From Guyparkeria sp. WRN-7 (GTDB lineage Bacteria; Pseudomonadota; Gammaproteobacteria; Halothiobacillales; Halothiobacillaceae), in contig NZ_LRFH01000004.1 of assembly GCF_001641825.1 (NCBI RefSeq), forward strand, positions 186,001 to 250,000: a stretch of DNA of 64,000 nucleotides, read 5' to 3'. Each line of letters begins with the position of its first letter. Position 1 is the stretch's first letter. The notes under the pieces are model-generated. The model saw only the letters and a list, made by a program, of their open reading frames with translations. It was not told the origin of the DNA and did no database searches. Shown here piece after piece: positions 1 through 12,640 of the stretch. A program made the translations under genes and the position numbers.

Positions 1-1905
1 GGCCTCGACGACCAGGCGATCGAACAGTGTCGACCCGCCGGCGGTGGAGCGCAGTCCGTTGGCCTCGACCGACAGTCGAACCGCACGGGCGTCCAGCGAC
101 GTCGCGTCGGTCGATGGCCGATCGAGACGCATGTCTGCCCTGGCCCGATCGAGGGCGTGCCCGGCCAGCCGCAGCCGGTCGGCCTGAAGATCGATACGGC
201 CATGGGGCGCGAGCAGCGGGCCGTCGGCCTGCAGCATCGCCGTCAGCTTGCCGCGCGCGGTCTGTGGGCGGAGTGAGGCCGGATCGACCCCCGGGAGGCG
301 GGCGATCAGATCCCAGGGGAGCTCGGCCAGGTTCGGCACCGACGCTGACGCCTCGACGGCCTCGAGCCGCCAGCGGGCCCAGTCGGGCGAGAGCTGCACT
401 GCACCGTTCACCGACAGCTCCGCCCCCGGTGCCGCGAGCGCCAGTTGCTCCACGGCCAGGCGACCGGAGTCCAGCTGCCCGGCCAGACGGATCTCGGTCG
501 ACCGCTCCGCATTCCCGTCGACGTGTTCGGTCAGGCGCAGGCGCGCATCCTCGAGACGGGCCCGGCTCGCCTCGACCCAGTCGTCGAGCGTCACCTCGGC
601 CCGCCAATCGGGGAGACGGCCGTCGAGACGACCACGACTGGCCAGCCGGACCGTCCGTCGTGCCTCGTCGTCCATCGCAACCGGCAACGCATCGATCTGC
701 CACTCGGCATCGAACGTCCGCTCGGGGGTCAACCGCCCGTCGAAATGCAGCTGACCTCCCGCCGCCGTGCCGCTCAATCGGGCCGACGCACGCGCCTCAT
801 CGCCCCGCAACTCGAGGGTCACGTTGTCGAGCGCTTCGCCCGCCAGCCGACCTTGCAGATCGGACAACACCACCCGCCCGCGACCCGGCAGCCAGCCATC
901 GGCGGCCTCGACCTGCGCCTCGAGCACGAAATCCAGCGACCCCGGCAAAGACGGCTCGATCCAGGTCGGGTCAAGCGAGCGAGCCTCGCCGGTCAGGTCG
1001 ACCGACCACGACGGTGCCCAGCGAGCCTCGCCGCGCAAATCCAGCTGACCGCCCAGCGCATCGACGCGCAACGATTCGACGGCAAGGCGCTCTGCATCGG
1101 CCGTCATTTGCCCGCAGACCGCTGCCCGCGCGCCGTCCGCCCCCACCCAGGCCAGACGAGGCCTGAGCGACATGCCCTTGCGCAGCGATCCCGCGACCGT
1201 GACCGGCCCGTCCAGCCAGCCCCGCGGATGGTCGATCAGCAATTCCAGCCGGGCGGTTACCGGGATCGCCCCCTCCAGCCCGACGCTCAACTCGCCGCGA
1301 CCGTTCACACGCAGCGCATCGGGCAGGCGCAAGTCGAGGGCCTGAAGCCGGGTGGTCACTCGCGGGGGCTGGTCGCGCGCCTCGAGCTGCGCGCTCAGGC
1401 GCGCCTCGGCCAGTTCATAGCGCGTCTCGCCCTGACGGATCACCACCCGCTCGGCCAGCAGCCGCTCGATATCGATGGCCATGGCGGGGATCGCCGGCAG
1501 CTCGCCGCGGGTCTCGGTCTCGCCTTCGTCCGTGACCGGCGGCAGCTGGAGTTCGATGCCGTCGAGCGTCAGCTCCGGAATCCGCAACCGTGCCCGCCAG
1601 AGGGCGCCGGGATCGATCTGCAGACTTCCGGCCTCCAGGTGCATGCTGGCGCCCTCCTCGGGCTCCCAGCCCAGCCCGGCCACACGCAGGCCGCGCCACG
1701 GCGTGCCCGTGACCTCGTCGACGCTCAGGGCATCGAGGTGACGCTCGGCCTGGGCAACCCCCCACTGGACGCCGCCGGGGGTGGCGGTCAGCCACCAGAG
1801 GGCGACCAGCCCCGCCAGCACGAGCAGCACGAGCCCCCAGCCCGTGACCAGGGTCAGGCGCCGCAGCCAGACCAGGGCGCAATGTGCGACGCGCCCCGGC
1901 CTCAA
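1..1905 (-). CDS. tamB: TamB, translocation and assembly module subunit (N-terminal 635 codons, runs off the left edge)
   Basis: TamB is the inner-membrane-anchored, periplasm-spanning partner of TamA, acting in outer-membrane protein and lipid delivery. The reading frame stays open for 635 codons to base 1, so the C-terminal DUF490 part lies outside. After a short basic N-terminus there is one hydrophobic anchor (about residues 17-33, ending LVALWWLTATPGG), then long repetitive beta-rich sequence of the type LRLPDALRVNGRGELSVGL, as in AsmA/TamB beta-taco proteins. The start is a TTG at 1905 whose last two bases overlap the tamA stop codon (TTGA), implying translational coupling. No Shine-Dalgarno is obvious, so the exact start is inferred. 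Position directly after tamA supports the call. Confidence 0.87.
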   Translation of the reverse strand, partial: MRPGRVAHCALVWLRRLTLVTGWGLVLLVLAGLVALWWLTATPGGVQWGVAQAERHLDALSVDEVTGTPWRGLRVAGLGWEPEEGASMHLEAGSLQIDPGALWRARLRIPELTLDGIELQLPPVTDEGETETRGELPAIPAMAIDIERLLAERVVIRQGETRYELAEARLSAQLEARDQPPRVTTRLQALDLRLPDALRVNGRGELSVGLEGAIPVTARLELLIDHPRGWLDGPVTVAGSLRKGMSLRPRLAWVGADGARAAVCGQMTADAERLAVESLRVDALGGQLDLRGEARWAPSWSVDLTGEARSLDPTWIEPSLPGSLDFVLEAQVEAADGWLPGRGRVVLSDLQGRLAGEALDNVTLELRGDEARASARLSGTAAGGQLHFDGRLTPERTFDAEWQIDALPVAMDDEARRTVRLASRGRLDGRLPDWRAEVTLDDWVEASRARLEDARLRLTEHVDGNAERSTEIRLAGQLDSGRLAVEQLALAAPGAELSVNGAVQLSPDWARWRLEAVEASASVPNLAELPWDLIARLPGVDPASLRPQTARGKLTAMLQADGPLLAPHGRIDLQADRLRLAGHALDRARADMRLDRPSTDATSLDARAVRLSVEANGLRSTAGGSTLFDRLVVEA

Positions 1906-3650
1906 AACGCAGCCCCCAGCCCGAGGTGCAGGCGTGGCAGCCCGTCGCTGCCGTCCAGCGGCTGAGCCACGTCGAGGCGGACCATGCCGACCGGGGAGCG
2001 CCAGCGCACGCCCAGCCCGGCACCGGTCTTGAGCTCGGCCTCGGGGTCGATGTAGGCGTTGCCGGTATCGACGAAGGCGGCCAGGTACCAGTCATCGCGA
2101 ATCACCGGCACCATCGCCTCGAGGCTGCCGACGAGCAGGTACTTGCCGCCGATCAGCGTGCCCTCGTCGTTCTCCGGGGCGAGCGATTCGTACTCGTAGC
2201 CCCGCACCGAGCGATCGCCGCCGGTGAAGAACCGCAGCGAACGCGGCATCTTGTCGAACTCGTCGGTCACGATCATCCCGGCCTCGCCCCGGGCGGCGAG
2301 GATCCAGCGCCCGACCGGCAGATAGCCGCCGACGAACACGTCACCGCGCAGGAAACTCGTTGCCGAGAACACGGGCTCGGCCGCCCCCTGCAGGGAGACG
2401 TCGACCACTACCCCTTCACTGGGAAACAGCGGATCGTCCAGTCCGTCGTAGCCCAGGCGCCCCCCCAGAATGGCGAAGCCGTTCGACTCGGCCGGCTCGT
2501 CGCCATAGCGGGTGCGATCGAGCAGGTATTCGGTGAACAGCGAGCGGGTCCAGCGATCACCCTCGTAGGCCCATTGCAGACCGGTCGCCGCCGCGGTGGT
2601 GACGATGTCGTTGTTGTCCTCGCGCGTGGCCCGGGCGTAGATGTCGTAACGCTCGCGCAGCGGGTCGGCGGCGCGCGGAATGGTGTAGGTGGTGTCGATG
2701 CGCTGCTCGATCGCCGAGAGCTGGGTGCGCGCCGCCCACCGATGGCCGCGCTTGTTGACGTAGCGCCGCGTCACCTGGGCGCCGACGCGCGGGCCGACGT
2801 CGGTGGCATAGCCGGCGCGAAGCTCGTATGACGTACGCGCATTGCGGCGCGTGGTGATGGTGACCGGCACCTCGCGATCCTTTCGTTCGTCCAGATGGGG
2901 GCGAACGGACACCGACTCGAAGTATTCGCTGCCGGTGAGATTCTGGTTCATCGCCAGAAGGTCGGTGCTGGTGTAGGGCGCACCCGGTGGCACGCCGGTC
3001 AGGCGTCGGGCGAGTGCCGGCTCGAGCACCGACTGCTCGATGCTGACCTCGCCGAAGCGATAACGCTCGCCGGGTTCGAGCGCCAGCGTGATCCGGGCCG
3101 ACTGCGTCTCGGGATCGACACGCAACTCGCGGGTGGTGAAACGCGCGTCGAGATACCCCTGCTTCTGCACACGCGAAAGCAGACCGTCGCGAAAGGCGTC
3201 GTAGGCTGCCTGATCGAGCGCCGCGCCCACCTCGGGACGGCTCTCCTCGAGGAAGGTGCCGACCGGTTCCAGCGACTCGACCGCCGCCGGCAGATCGACG
3301 CGGACCGCCTCTATCCGGGTGACCGGGCCGGCGTCGATGTCGAGGGCGGGATCGCGACAGTCTTCACGCGACTCGATCGAGGTGCGGATGCGCGCATTGA
3401 AGTGACCGTAGGCCTGCAGCGCTTCCTCGGCGGCCTCGGCCGCCGATTCGAGATAGCGCCGGATCTGGGCGCTGCCTGCCTGGCAGGAGAACCCGATCCG
3501 GGGCATGGACAGGCCGACATTGGTGACCAGGCGGGCCTCGGACAGCCCGGTCAGTTGTAGCTGCGGCGTGGGCTCGGCCAGCGCCACGTTCGCCCCGAGC
3601 AGCAGTACGCCGGCCAACGACGCGGCAGAACGCCGACCCGGCGCGAACAA
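1902..3650 (-). CDS. tamA: TamA, Omp85-family outer-membrane assembly protein
   Basis: 582 residues, the usual TamA length. Residues 1-25 form a signal peptide (hydrophobic core LAGVLLLGANVALA, cleavage after ALA). POTRA-like periplasmic repeats follow to roughly residue 280, and then a C-terminal beta-barrel of the bacterial surface antigen/Omp85 type (for example GGDRSVRGYEYESLAPEN and RLGYDGLDDPLFPSEG), ending in an aromatic residue (LGAAF) as expected of outer-membrane barrels. It partners TamB, encoded immediately downstream with a 4-base overlap. The start is TTG at 3650, directly abutting the parE stop with no gap, so tamA is probably translated from a parE-tamA-tamB transcript. BamA is excluded by length and by the tamB neighbour. 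Confidence 0.9.
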   Translation of the reverse strand: MFAPGRRSAASLAGVLLLGANVALAEPTPQLQLTGLSEARLVTNVGLSMPRIGFSCQAGSAQIRRYLESAAEAAEEALQAYGHFNARIRTSIESREDCRDPALDIDAGPVTRIEAVRVDLPAAVESLEPVGTFLEESRPEVGAALDQAAYDAFRDGLLSRVQKQGYLDARFTTRELRVDPETQSARITLALEPGERYRFGEVSIEQSVLEPALARRLTGVPPGAPYTSTDLLAMNQNLTGSEYFESVSVRPHLDERKDREVPVTITTRRNARTSYELRAGYATDVGPRVGAQVTRRYVNKRGHRWAARTQLSAIEQRIDTTYTIPRAADPLRERYDIYARATREDNNDIVTTAAATGLQWAYEGDRWTRSLFTEYLLDRTRYGDEPAESNGFAILGGRLGYDGLDDPLFPSEGVVVDVSLQGAAEPVFSATSFLRGDVFVGGYLPVGRWILAARGEAGMIVTDEFDKMPRSLRFFTGGDRSVRGYEYESLAPENDEGTLIGGKYLLVGSLEAMVPVIRDDWYLAAFVDTGNAYIDPEAELKTGAGLGVRWRSPVGMVRLDVAQPLDGSDGLPRLHLGLGAAF

Positions 3651-6883
<3,233 letters not shown>

Positions 6884-6914
6884 CGCGGCCAACGGGTTAC
6901 CGCGGCGGCCAGCC

Positions 6915-7808
6915 ATGCACGAGCACCATGCCCCCGAGGAGCTGATCGACCACGCCGGTCGGGCGCTGGGCATCGGCATCGCACTCAACCTCGGCTTCGT
7001 GGTGCTCGAGGCGGTCGCCGGCATCCTCGGCCAGTCGATGGCCCTGCTGGCCGACGCGGCCCACAACCTCGGCGACGTCCTCGGGCTGGTGCTCGCCTGG
7101 GGGGCGAACCGGCTGAGCCGGCGACTGGCCGACCGGCAGTTCAGCTACGGGCTGGGCAGCAGCACCATGCTTGCCGCCCTGGTCAATGCCATCACCCTGA
7201 TCCTCTTTTCGCTGTGGATCCTGTGGGAGGCCGGCATGCGACTGCTCGATCCACCGGCCGTCGACGGCCTGCTGGTAATCGGTGTCGCGCTGGCTGGCGT
7301 GCTGGTCAACACCGCCACCGCCTGGCTGCTGGTGGCGCAGCAGAAGCACGACCTCAATCTGCGCGGCGCCTTCCTGCACATGGCCGCCGATGCCGCCGTC
7401 TCGGTCGCCGTCGCGCTTTCAGGACTGCTGATCCTGCTGACCGGCCTGACCTGGGTCGACCCGGCGCTCAGCATCGTCGTCAGCCTGGTGATCCTGATCC
7501 CCGCCCTGGGACTGGCCCGCCAGTCGCTGCAACTGGTTCTTCACGGGGTCCCGGAGGCGGTCGATCTCGACGAGGTCGAACGCCATCTCGCCGCCCTGCC
7601 CGGCGTGACCGATCATCACCATCTGCACGTCTGGGCCCTCTCCACCCGGGAAACGGCACTGAGCGTCCATCTGGTCATGCCCGACCCGCCGGACGACGGC
7701 GACCGCTTCCTGCATGACCTCCAGGAAACACTCCGCCAGCGCTTCGACATCCGGCACGCCACCGTGCAAATCGAACGCGGCACCTGCCCCTGCCCGATCG
7801 ACGACTGA
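6915..7808 (+). CDS. Cation diffusion facilitator family metal exporter (CzcD/ZitB-like)
   Basis: 297 residues with six predicted membrane segments and a C-terminal cytoplasmic ferredoxin-like domain. The two His-Asp pairs that bind Zn in this family are present: H50/D54 in LLADAAHNLGD (TM2) and H155/D159 in FLHMAADAAVS (TM5). The C-terminal domain contains a His-rich HHHLHVWALS and ends with CPCPID. Family members export Zn2+, sometimes Co2+ or Cd2+, in exchange for protons. The HxxxD/HxxxD pattern favours Zn/Cd over Fe or Mn. It starts 31 bases after cnoX on the same strand and may be cotranscribed. Which metal is moved is not decided by sequence. Confidence 0.9.
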   Translation: MHEHHAPEELIDHAGRALGIGIALNLGFVVLEAVAGILGQSMALLADAAHNLGDVLGLVLAWGANRLSRRLADRQFSYGLGSSTMLAALVNAITLILFSLWILWEAGMRLLDPPAVDGLLVIGVALAGVLVNTATAWLLVAQQKHDLNLRGAFLHMAADAAVSVAVALSGLLILLTGLTWVDPALSIVVSLVILIPALGLARQSLQLVLHGVPEAVDLDEVERHLAALPGVTDHHHLHVWALSTRETALSVHLVMPDPPDDGDRFLHDLQETLRQRFDIRHATVQIERGTCPCPIDD

Positions 7809-7823
7809 GCGACAGCCGATGCC

Positions 7824-8345
7824 TTAACGCAACTGCAGGCGCTCGAAGAAGGCATCCAGCGCCTGCCGGGCGCAGGCGGCATCCTTGTCGCCGCCGGGCG
7901 CGCCACTGACGCCGAGCGCACCGATGGTCGAGCCGGCCGACTCGATCGGCACCGCCCCGTCGAGCACCAGCACCCCGTCGACGTGATTCATCTCCTGGCG
8001 AATGTCGCCGCGGTTGGCACGGAAGGCGCCCGAGTCGATGCCCGACAGGATCACCGCGCGCGCCTTGTCGGCAGCGATCTGGCGCGTGAAGCGCGGGGCG
8101 TGGGTCGCACGCATCATCACCTGCGGGTCGCCCGACGGGTCGACCACCACCGCGGTGACCGCGTACCCCTGCCCGGCGCAGACCGCCACCGCCTCCTCGG
8201 CGATGTCCGCCGCCAGCCCCATGCCGATGCGCTCGCCGGTGACCACGTCACCGGCACCGTCGGCGTGGACCCCGGCCTGCAGGCCGGAGGCGACAAGCAG
8301 ACACGCCACAAACACCGTCAAGCGTCCCTTCGGTCCTCCCCCCAT
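7824..8345 (-). CDS. Secreted GlcG/HbpS-like (DUF336) protein
   Basis: 173 residues. Residues 1-28 are a signal peptide (LTVFVACLLVASGLQAGVHA). The mature part is a single GlcG/HbpS-type domain: AEEAVAVCAGQGYAVTAVVV, then RATHAPRFTRQIAADKARA, and the terminal VSGAPGGDKDAACARQALDAF. Characterised exported relatives (Streptomyces HbpS) bind haem or respond to redox state; cytoplasmic GlcG has no settled function. ATG 8345 was chosen because AGCGGAGG lies seven bases upstream; a longer frame to 8669 has no signal peptide and overlaps the divergent neighbour. It converges with the CDF exporter, with 15 bases between the stops. Confidence 0.75.
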   Translation of the reverse strand: MGGGPKGRLTVFVACLLVASGLQAGVHADGAGDVVTGERIGMGLAADIAEEAVAVCAGQGYAVTAVVVDPSGDPQVMMRATHAPRFTRQIAADKARAVILSGIDSGAFRANRGDIRQEMNHVDGVLVLDGAVPIESAGSTIGALGVSGAPGGDKDAACARQALDAFFERLQLR

Positions 8346-8419
8346 GGCCAAACCTCCGCTATGGTTGTCGAAACGGACAGGCCGAGCATAGCCGCCCGAA
8401 TCAGTGCATGGAGTCAAGC

Positions 8420-10306
8420 ATGGGTGACGCACCGCAAGATGATGCCGCCCGCCGCGATCCGATCGCGGCGCTGAGAGAAATCGCGCCCTTCGACCACATC
8501 GAGCCCGACCTGCTCGAACGGGTATTGTCCGAGGCCCGGGTCCGCCCCCTCGAACGTGGCGAGGTGCTGCTCGAACCCGGCATGGGGCCACCGGATACCT
8601 TCTACGTCCTGCTCTCCGGTCGAGTGGACGGGCTGGCCGACGGTTCCGACGGCCAGCCGGTCTGGTCACTGGGGCGGGGGGATGCCTTCCCGCTGGGCGC
8701 GCTCATGGAACAGCGTCCGGTCAGCACCCGCCAGCAGGTCGCCCACCCGGGCGAGGCGGTGACGGTGCCGGCCGCTGCCTTCCGGCGCCTGCGCGAACAG
8801 AGCGAGGCCTTCGACGACTTCTGCACCCGTCGCATCGGCCACCTGCTGGCGCGCGGCCCGGCAGGCGAGGAGGAAACCGACGGCCTTGGCGGCTCGGGCG
8901 CACTGCTCGACCCCTCCACGCCCATCCGCGCCCGGCTGGAGGGCGAGTCACTGCGACTGGACGGCGACACCCGGCTCGACGAGGCGGCACGCGCCCTCGA
9001 GGACCATGGCGGCGAGGCGATCATCGTGCGCCTCGACGCAGGCTGGGGCATCGTGACCCTGCGCGATCTCGCCTTCCGCGGCCTGGCCCGACCCGAGCGC
9101 CACCAGCTGACACTGGCCGAAATCGCGACACGTGAGCCGGTGAGCATCGACGCCGACACCTCGCTGCTGGAGGCCGCCGTCAGTCTCGCCGAACACGGCT
9201 TTCACCATCTGCTGGTCACCGAGCCCGAGCGCGACGAGCCGCTGGGCGTTCTCGACGAGGCGGCACTCTATCGGGTCAATGCCATGACGCCCGGCCTGAT
9301 GCACCAACGCATCCGGCGGGCACGCGACATCGACTCCCTGGCGATCATCCGTCAAGAGGTCCCCGGGATCGTCGGAGCACTGCTGGAATCCGGCTCCGGC
9401 TTCGCTCCGATCAGCCGGATCGTCAGCGGGGTCAACGACGCCATTGCCCGCCGGGTGATCGCGCTGACCTTCGAGGACGCCCCCCTGCCGGCGGAACTCG
9501 ACTGGTGTTGGCTGACCTTCGGCAGCGAGGCGCGGATGGAGCAGACACTGGCGACCGACCAGGACAACGGCCTGGTGTTCGCCGGACCGGTCGACGAGCA
9601 GGCGGCACGCGAGCTGCTGCTGCCGCTGGCCCGGCGTGTGAACGAGGCACTTGACCAGCTGGGCTATCCGCTGTGCCCCGGCAACATCATGGCCGGCAAC
9701 CCCGACCTGTGCCGGTCTATCGATGAATGGGGCCGACGCTTCCGCGACTGGATCGACCAGGGCACCCCCGAACACCTGCTCAACGCCACCATCTTCTTCG
9801 ATGCCCGCGGCCTGGCGGGCAGCGAGGCACTGTTCGACCGCTGGGCAGCCGCCTGGCGGGAGCCGGCGCGCAAGAACAGCCGCTTCCGCCGCCAGCTCGC
9901 CGCCAATGCCATGCGCAACCAGCCGCCCCTGACGCTGTTCGGCGGGTTTCGCACCCGCGAGCGGCACGGCCAGCGCGGCATCGACATCAAGACCGATGGC
10001 GCAACACCCTTCGTCGACGCCGCCCGCATCGAGGCCCTTGCCGAGGGGGCTGCCGCGACGCGCACCGACCAGCGTCTGGCGCTGGTGCCCGAACGCGCCC
10101 TGCCGGCCGAGGATCTCACCGCGGCCTACGACTTCATCCAGCGCCTGCGACTGCGCCATCAGTACCAGCAGGTGGCTCGGGGCGAGACGCCCGACAACCT
10201 GATCGATCCGGACGAACTCGACGGCCTGACCCAGCGCCTCCTCAAGGAATCCTTCCGCATCGCTCGCAAGCTGCAGCGTCACCTGGCGCTCGCCTACCAG
10301 CTCTGA
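8420..10306 (+). CDS. Cyclic-nucleotide-binding/CBS/DUF294 nucleotidyltransferase-like protein
   Basis: 628 residues with four recognisable parts: an N-terminal cNMP-binding domain (about 10-130; LERGEVLLEPG, FYVLLSGRVDG), a pair of CBS domains (about 155-275), a DUF294 putative nucleotidyltransferase core (GSEARMEQTLATDQDNGLVF near residue 370), and the DUF294 C-terminal helical domain to the end. The nucleotidyltransferase resembles GlnD/GlnE-type enzymes that modify proteins. The family commonly lies beside VC_2705-type sodium:solute symporters, as here, and is thought to regulate them; the target is unproven. ATG 8420 is chosen over ATG 8408 because GGAG at 8410-8413 is correctly spaced for it. 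A 166-base gap separates it from the symporter genes. Confidence 0.85.
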   Translation: MGDAPQDDAARRDPIAALREIAPFDHIEPDLLERVLSEARVRPLERGEVLLEPGMGPPDTFYVLLSGRVDGLADGSDGQPVWSLGRGDAFPLGALMEQRPVSTRQQVAHPGEAVTVPAAAFRRLREQSEAFDDFCTRRIGHLLARGPAGEEETDGLGGSGALLDPSTPIRARLEGESLRLDGDTRLDEAARALEDHGGEAIIVRLDAGWGIVTLRDLAFRGLARPERHQLTLAEIATREPVSIDADTSLLEAAVSLAEHGFHHLLVTEPERDEPLGVLDEAALYRVNAMTPGLMHQRIRRARDIDSLAIIRQEVPGIVGALLESGSGFAPISRIVSGVNDAIARRVIALTFEDAPLPAELDWCWLTFGSEARMEQTLATDQDNGLVFAGPVDEQAARELLLPLARRVNEALDQLGYPLCPGNIMAGNPDLCRSIDEWGRRFRDWIDQGTPEHLLNATIFFDARGLAGSEALFDRWAAAWREPARKNSRFRRQLAANAMRNQPPLTLFGGFRTRERHGQRGIDIKTDGATPFVDAARIEALAEGAAATRTDQRLALVPERALPAEDLTAAYDFIQRLRLRHQYQQVARGETPDNLIDPDELDGLTQRLLKESFRIARKLQRHLALAYQL

Positions 10307-10472
10307 GCGCCCTGACGGCCTGCAAAGGTTCACTTTTCCCCCGTGCTTCCAGTAGGCTTACGATGCGTCGGCATTGCGTGCCGCGACCAGCTCGTGGCGC
10401 GCGATGGAATGTCGACATGGAGATGGAAAACAAAAATCATTCGGATCCGACCGAAACCCCAAGGAGCCTATT

Positions 10473-10733
10473 ATGGAGCACTCATCCAATCGCGCTGATT
10501 ATTGGCGCGCCAATCTGAAGGTACTGTTCGGCTGCCTGGTCGTCTGGTTCCTGGTGTCCTATGTATTCGGCATCCTGCTGGTCGATACGCTCAACCAGAT
10601 CTCGCTGGGCGGTTATCCGCTGGGCTTCTGGTTCGCGCAACAGGGCTCGATCTTCACCTTCGTGGTGCTGATCTTCTTCTATGCCTGGCGCATGAATGCC
10701 ATCGACAAAAAATTCGGCGTCGCCGAAGACTAA
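10473..10733 (+). CDS. DUF4212 small subunit of a sodium:solute symporter
   Basis: 86 residues with two membrane helices (about 16-38, VLFGCLVVWFLVSYVFGILL, and 54-73, SIFTFVVLIFFYAWRM) and a short charged tail. It matches the small partner (TIGR03647/DUF4212 type) encoded directly before VC_2705-subfamily sodium:solute symporters. ATG 10473 is preceded by AAGGAG at 10461-10466, a clear ribosome-binding site. It is 21 bases upstream of the large subunit and certainly cotranscribed. The architecture suggests an accessory membrane subunit, but its biochemical role is not known. Confidence 0.88.
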   Translation: MEHSSNRADYWRANLKVLFGCLVVWFLVSYVFGILLVDTLNQISLGGYPLGFWFAQQGSIFTFVVLIFFYAWRMNAIDKKFGVAED

Positions 10734-10754
10734 TAAAGCAGGAGCCAAAGAGAC

Positions 10755-12515
10755 ATGGATCTTCAGACACTGATTTACCTGGTGGTTGGCGCCACCTTCG
10801 TGTTGTATTTCATCCTCGCGATCGTGGCCCGTGCCGGTACGACCAGCGAGTTCTACGTTGCCGGCAAGGGCATCAACCCGGTCCTCAACGGCATGGCGAC
10901 CGCCGCCGACTGGATGTCCGCCGCGTCGTTCATCTCGATGGCCGGCCTGATCGCCTTCAACGGCTACTCGGCCTCCGCCTACCTGATGGGCTGGACCGGC
11001 GGCTACGTGCTGCTGGCGATGCTGCTGGCGCCGTACCTGCGCAAGTTCGGCAAGTTCACGGTGCCGGAATTCATCGGTGACCGCTTCTACTCCAAGACCG
11101 CACGGGTCATCGCCGTCATCGCCCTGCTGGTGATCTCGCTGACCTACGTCATCGGCCAGATGAAGGGTGTGGGCGTCGCCTTCTCGCGCTTCCTCGAGAC
11201 CTCGGTCGAAGTCGGCCTGTTCGCGGGCATGGGCATCGTGTTCGTCTACGCGGTCCTCGGCGGCATGAAGGGCATCACCTACACGCAGATCGCGCAGTAC
11301 GTGATCATGATCTTCGCCTACACCGTCCCGGCGATCTTCATCTCGCTGCAGCTGACCGGTCACTTCCTGCCGCAGATCGGTACCGGCGCCGAGCTGACCG
11401 ACGGCTCGAACCAGTACCTGCTGCAGAAGCTGGACATGATCCTGGTCGACCTGGGCTTCGCCGAGTACACCGGCACCCCGGACCTGATGAACACCTTCCT
11501 GCTCACCCTGGCGCTGATGATCGGTACCGCCGGTCTGCCGCACGTGCTGGTGCGCTTCTTCACCGTGCCGCGCGTCCGTGACGCCCGCAAATCGGCCGGC
11601 TGGACCCTGCTGTTCATCGCCATCCTCTACACCACCGCCCCGGCCGTCGGCGCCATGGCGATCTGGAACACCCTGAAGACCGTCCAGCCGGGCGCAATCG
11701 GGGCCGAGGAAGGCAACCTGCTGTACGAAGAGCGCCCGCAATGGTTCAAGAACTGGGAGACCACCGGTCTGCTCAAGTTCGAGGACAAGAACGACGACGG
11801 CCGCATCCAGTACTACAACGACAACAACGAAGAGTTCGCGGCCATGGCCGAGGCCGAGTACGGCTGGGAAGGCAACGAGCTGTACGTCGACCGCGACATC
11901 ATGGTGCTGGCCAACCCCGAGATCGCGAAGCTGCCCAACTGGGTAATCGCGCTGATCGCTGCCGGTGGTATCGCCGCCGCACTGTCGACCGCCGCAGGCC
12001 TGCTGCTGGCGATCTCGTCGGCCATCTCGCATGACCTGCTCAAGGGCGTGATCAAGCCGGACATCTCCGAGAAGGGCGAGCTGATGGCCGGCCGGATCTC
12101 GATGACCGTCGCGATCATCATCGCCGGCTACCTGGGCCTGAACCCGCCGGGCTTTGCCGCCCAGGTGGTGGCACTAGCCTTCGGTCTGGCGGCGAGCTCC
12201 CTGTTCCCGGCGCTGATGATGGGGATCTTCTCCAAGCGCATGAACAAGCAGGGCGCCATCGCGGGCATGCTGGCCGGCCTGACCATCACCCTGCTGTACA
12301 TCTTCTGGTACAAGGGCTGGTTCTTCATCCCGGGCACCAACATGCTGCCGGACAACGCCGACAACTGGCTGTTCGGCATCAACCCGACCTCGTTCGGTGC
12401 CATCGGTGCAGCGGTGAACTTCATCGTCGCGATCCTGGTCGCGAAGATGACCACCCCGCCGCCGGCGGAGATCCAGGAGCTGGTCGAGGACGTCCGCGTC
12501 CCGCGCGCCAGCTGA
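10755..12515 (+). CDS. Sodium:solute symporter large subunit, VC_2705 subfamily (acetate-permease-like)
   Basis: 586 residues with about 13 membrane helices of the SSS family. The N-terminal region has VARAGTTSEFYVAGKGINPVL and TAADWMSAASFISMAG, as in ActP/PutP-type carriers. A hydrophilic, strongly acidic insert of about 90 residues (about 305-395) interrupts the helices and is typical of this subfamily; it includes DKNDDGRIQYYND, which resembles an EF-hand loop. Substrates of this subfamily are thought to be short carboxylates such as acetate, but this is not proven. The start has AGGAGCC upstream and follows the DUF4212 gene. A strong terminator at 12548-12580 closes the operon. Confidence 0.9.
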   Translation: MDLQTLIYLVVGATFVLYFILAIVARAGTTSEFYVAGKGINPVLNGMATAADWMSAASFISMAGLIAFNGYSASAYLMGWTGGYVLLAMLLAPYLRKFGKFTVPEFIGDRFYSKTARVIAVIALLVISLTYVIGQMKGVGVAFSRFLETSVEVGLFAGMGIVFVYAVLGGMKGITYTQIAQYVIMIFAYTVPAIFISLQLTGHFLPQIGTGAELTDGSNQYLLQKLDMILVDLGFAEYTGTPDLMNTFLLTLALMIGTAGLPHVLVRFFTVPRVRDARKSAGWTLLFIAILYTTAPAVGAMAIWNTLKTVQPGAIGAEEGNLLYEERPQWFKNWETTGLLKFEDKNDDGRIQYYNDNNEEFAAMAEAEYGWEGNELYVDRDIMVLANPEIAKLPNWVIALIAAGGIAAALSTAAGLLLAISSAISHDLLKGVIKPDISEKGELMAGRISMTVAIIIAGYLGLNPPGFAAQVVALAFGLAASSLFPALMMGIFSKRMNKQGAIAGMLAGLTITLLYIFWYKGWFFIPGTNMLPDNADNWLFGINPTSFGAIGAAVNFIVAILVAKMTTPPPAEIQELVEDVRVPRAS

Positions 12516-12547
12516 TCGACCCGGGCCGGCAAACGCCGGCCATGAAA

Positions 12548-12580
12548 CAAAAAACCCCGGGCCTGACCCGGGGTTTTTTT
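12548..12580. terminator. Bidirectional rho-independent terminator
   Basis: The stem AACCCCGGG/CCCGGGGTT, loop CCTGA, is flanked by an A-run on the left and seven T on the right. It therefore serves both the symporter operon (plus) and the small membrane protein gene (minus), which converge on it. Confidence 0.93.
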
Positions 12581-12640
12581 GTGCCTGGATTTTGTGTCGA
12601 CTTCTGCGGAGGTCTCTCCGCCAGGCGCCGAAAGCGACCG

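Noticed and set aside
27-1965. Long plus-strand open frames across the left edge
   Set aside because: They are antisense to tamB, which continues in the opposite frame to base 1 with clear TamB character.
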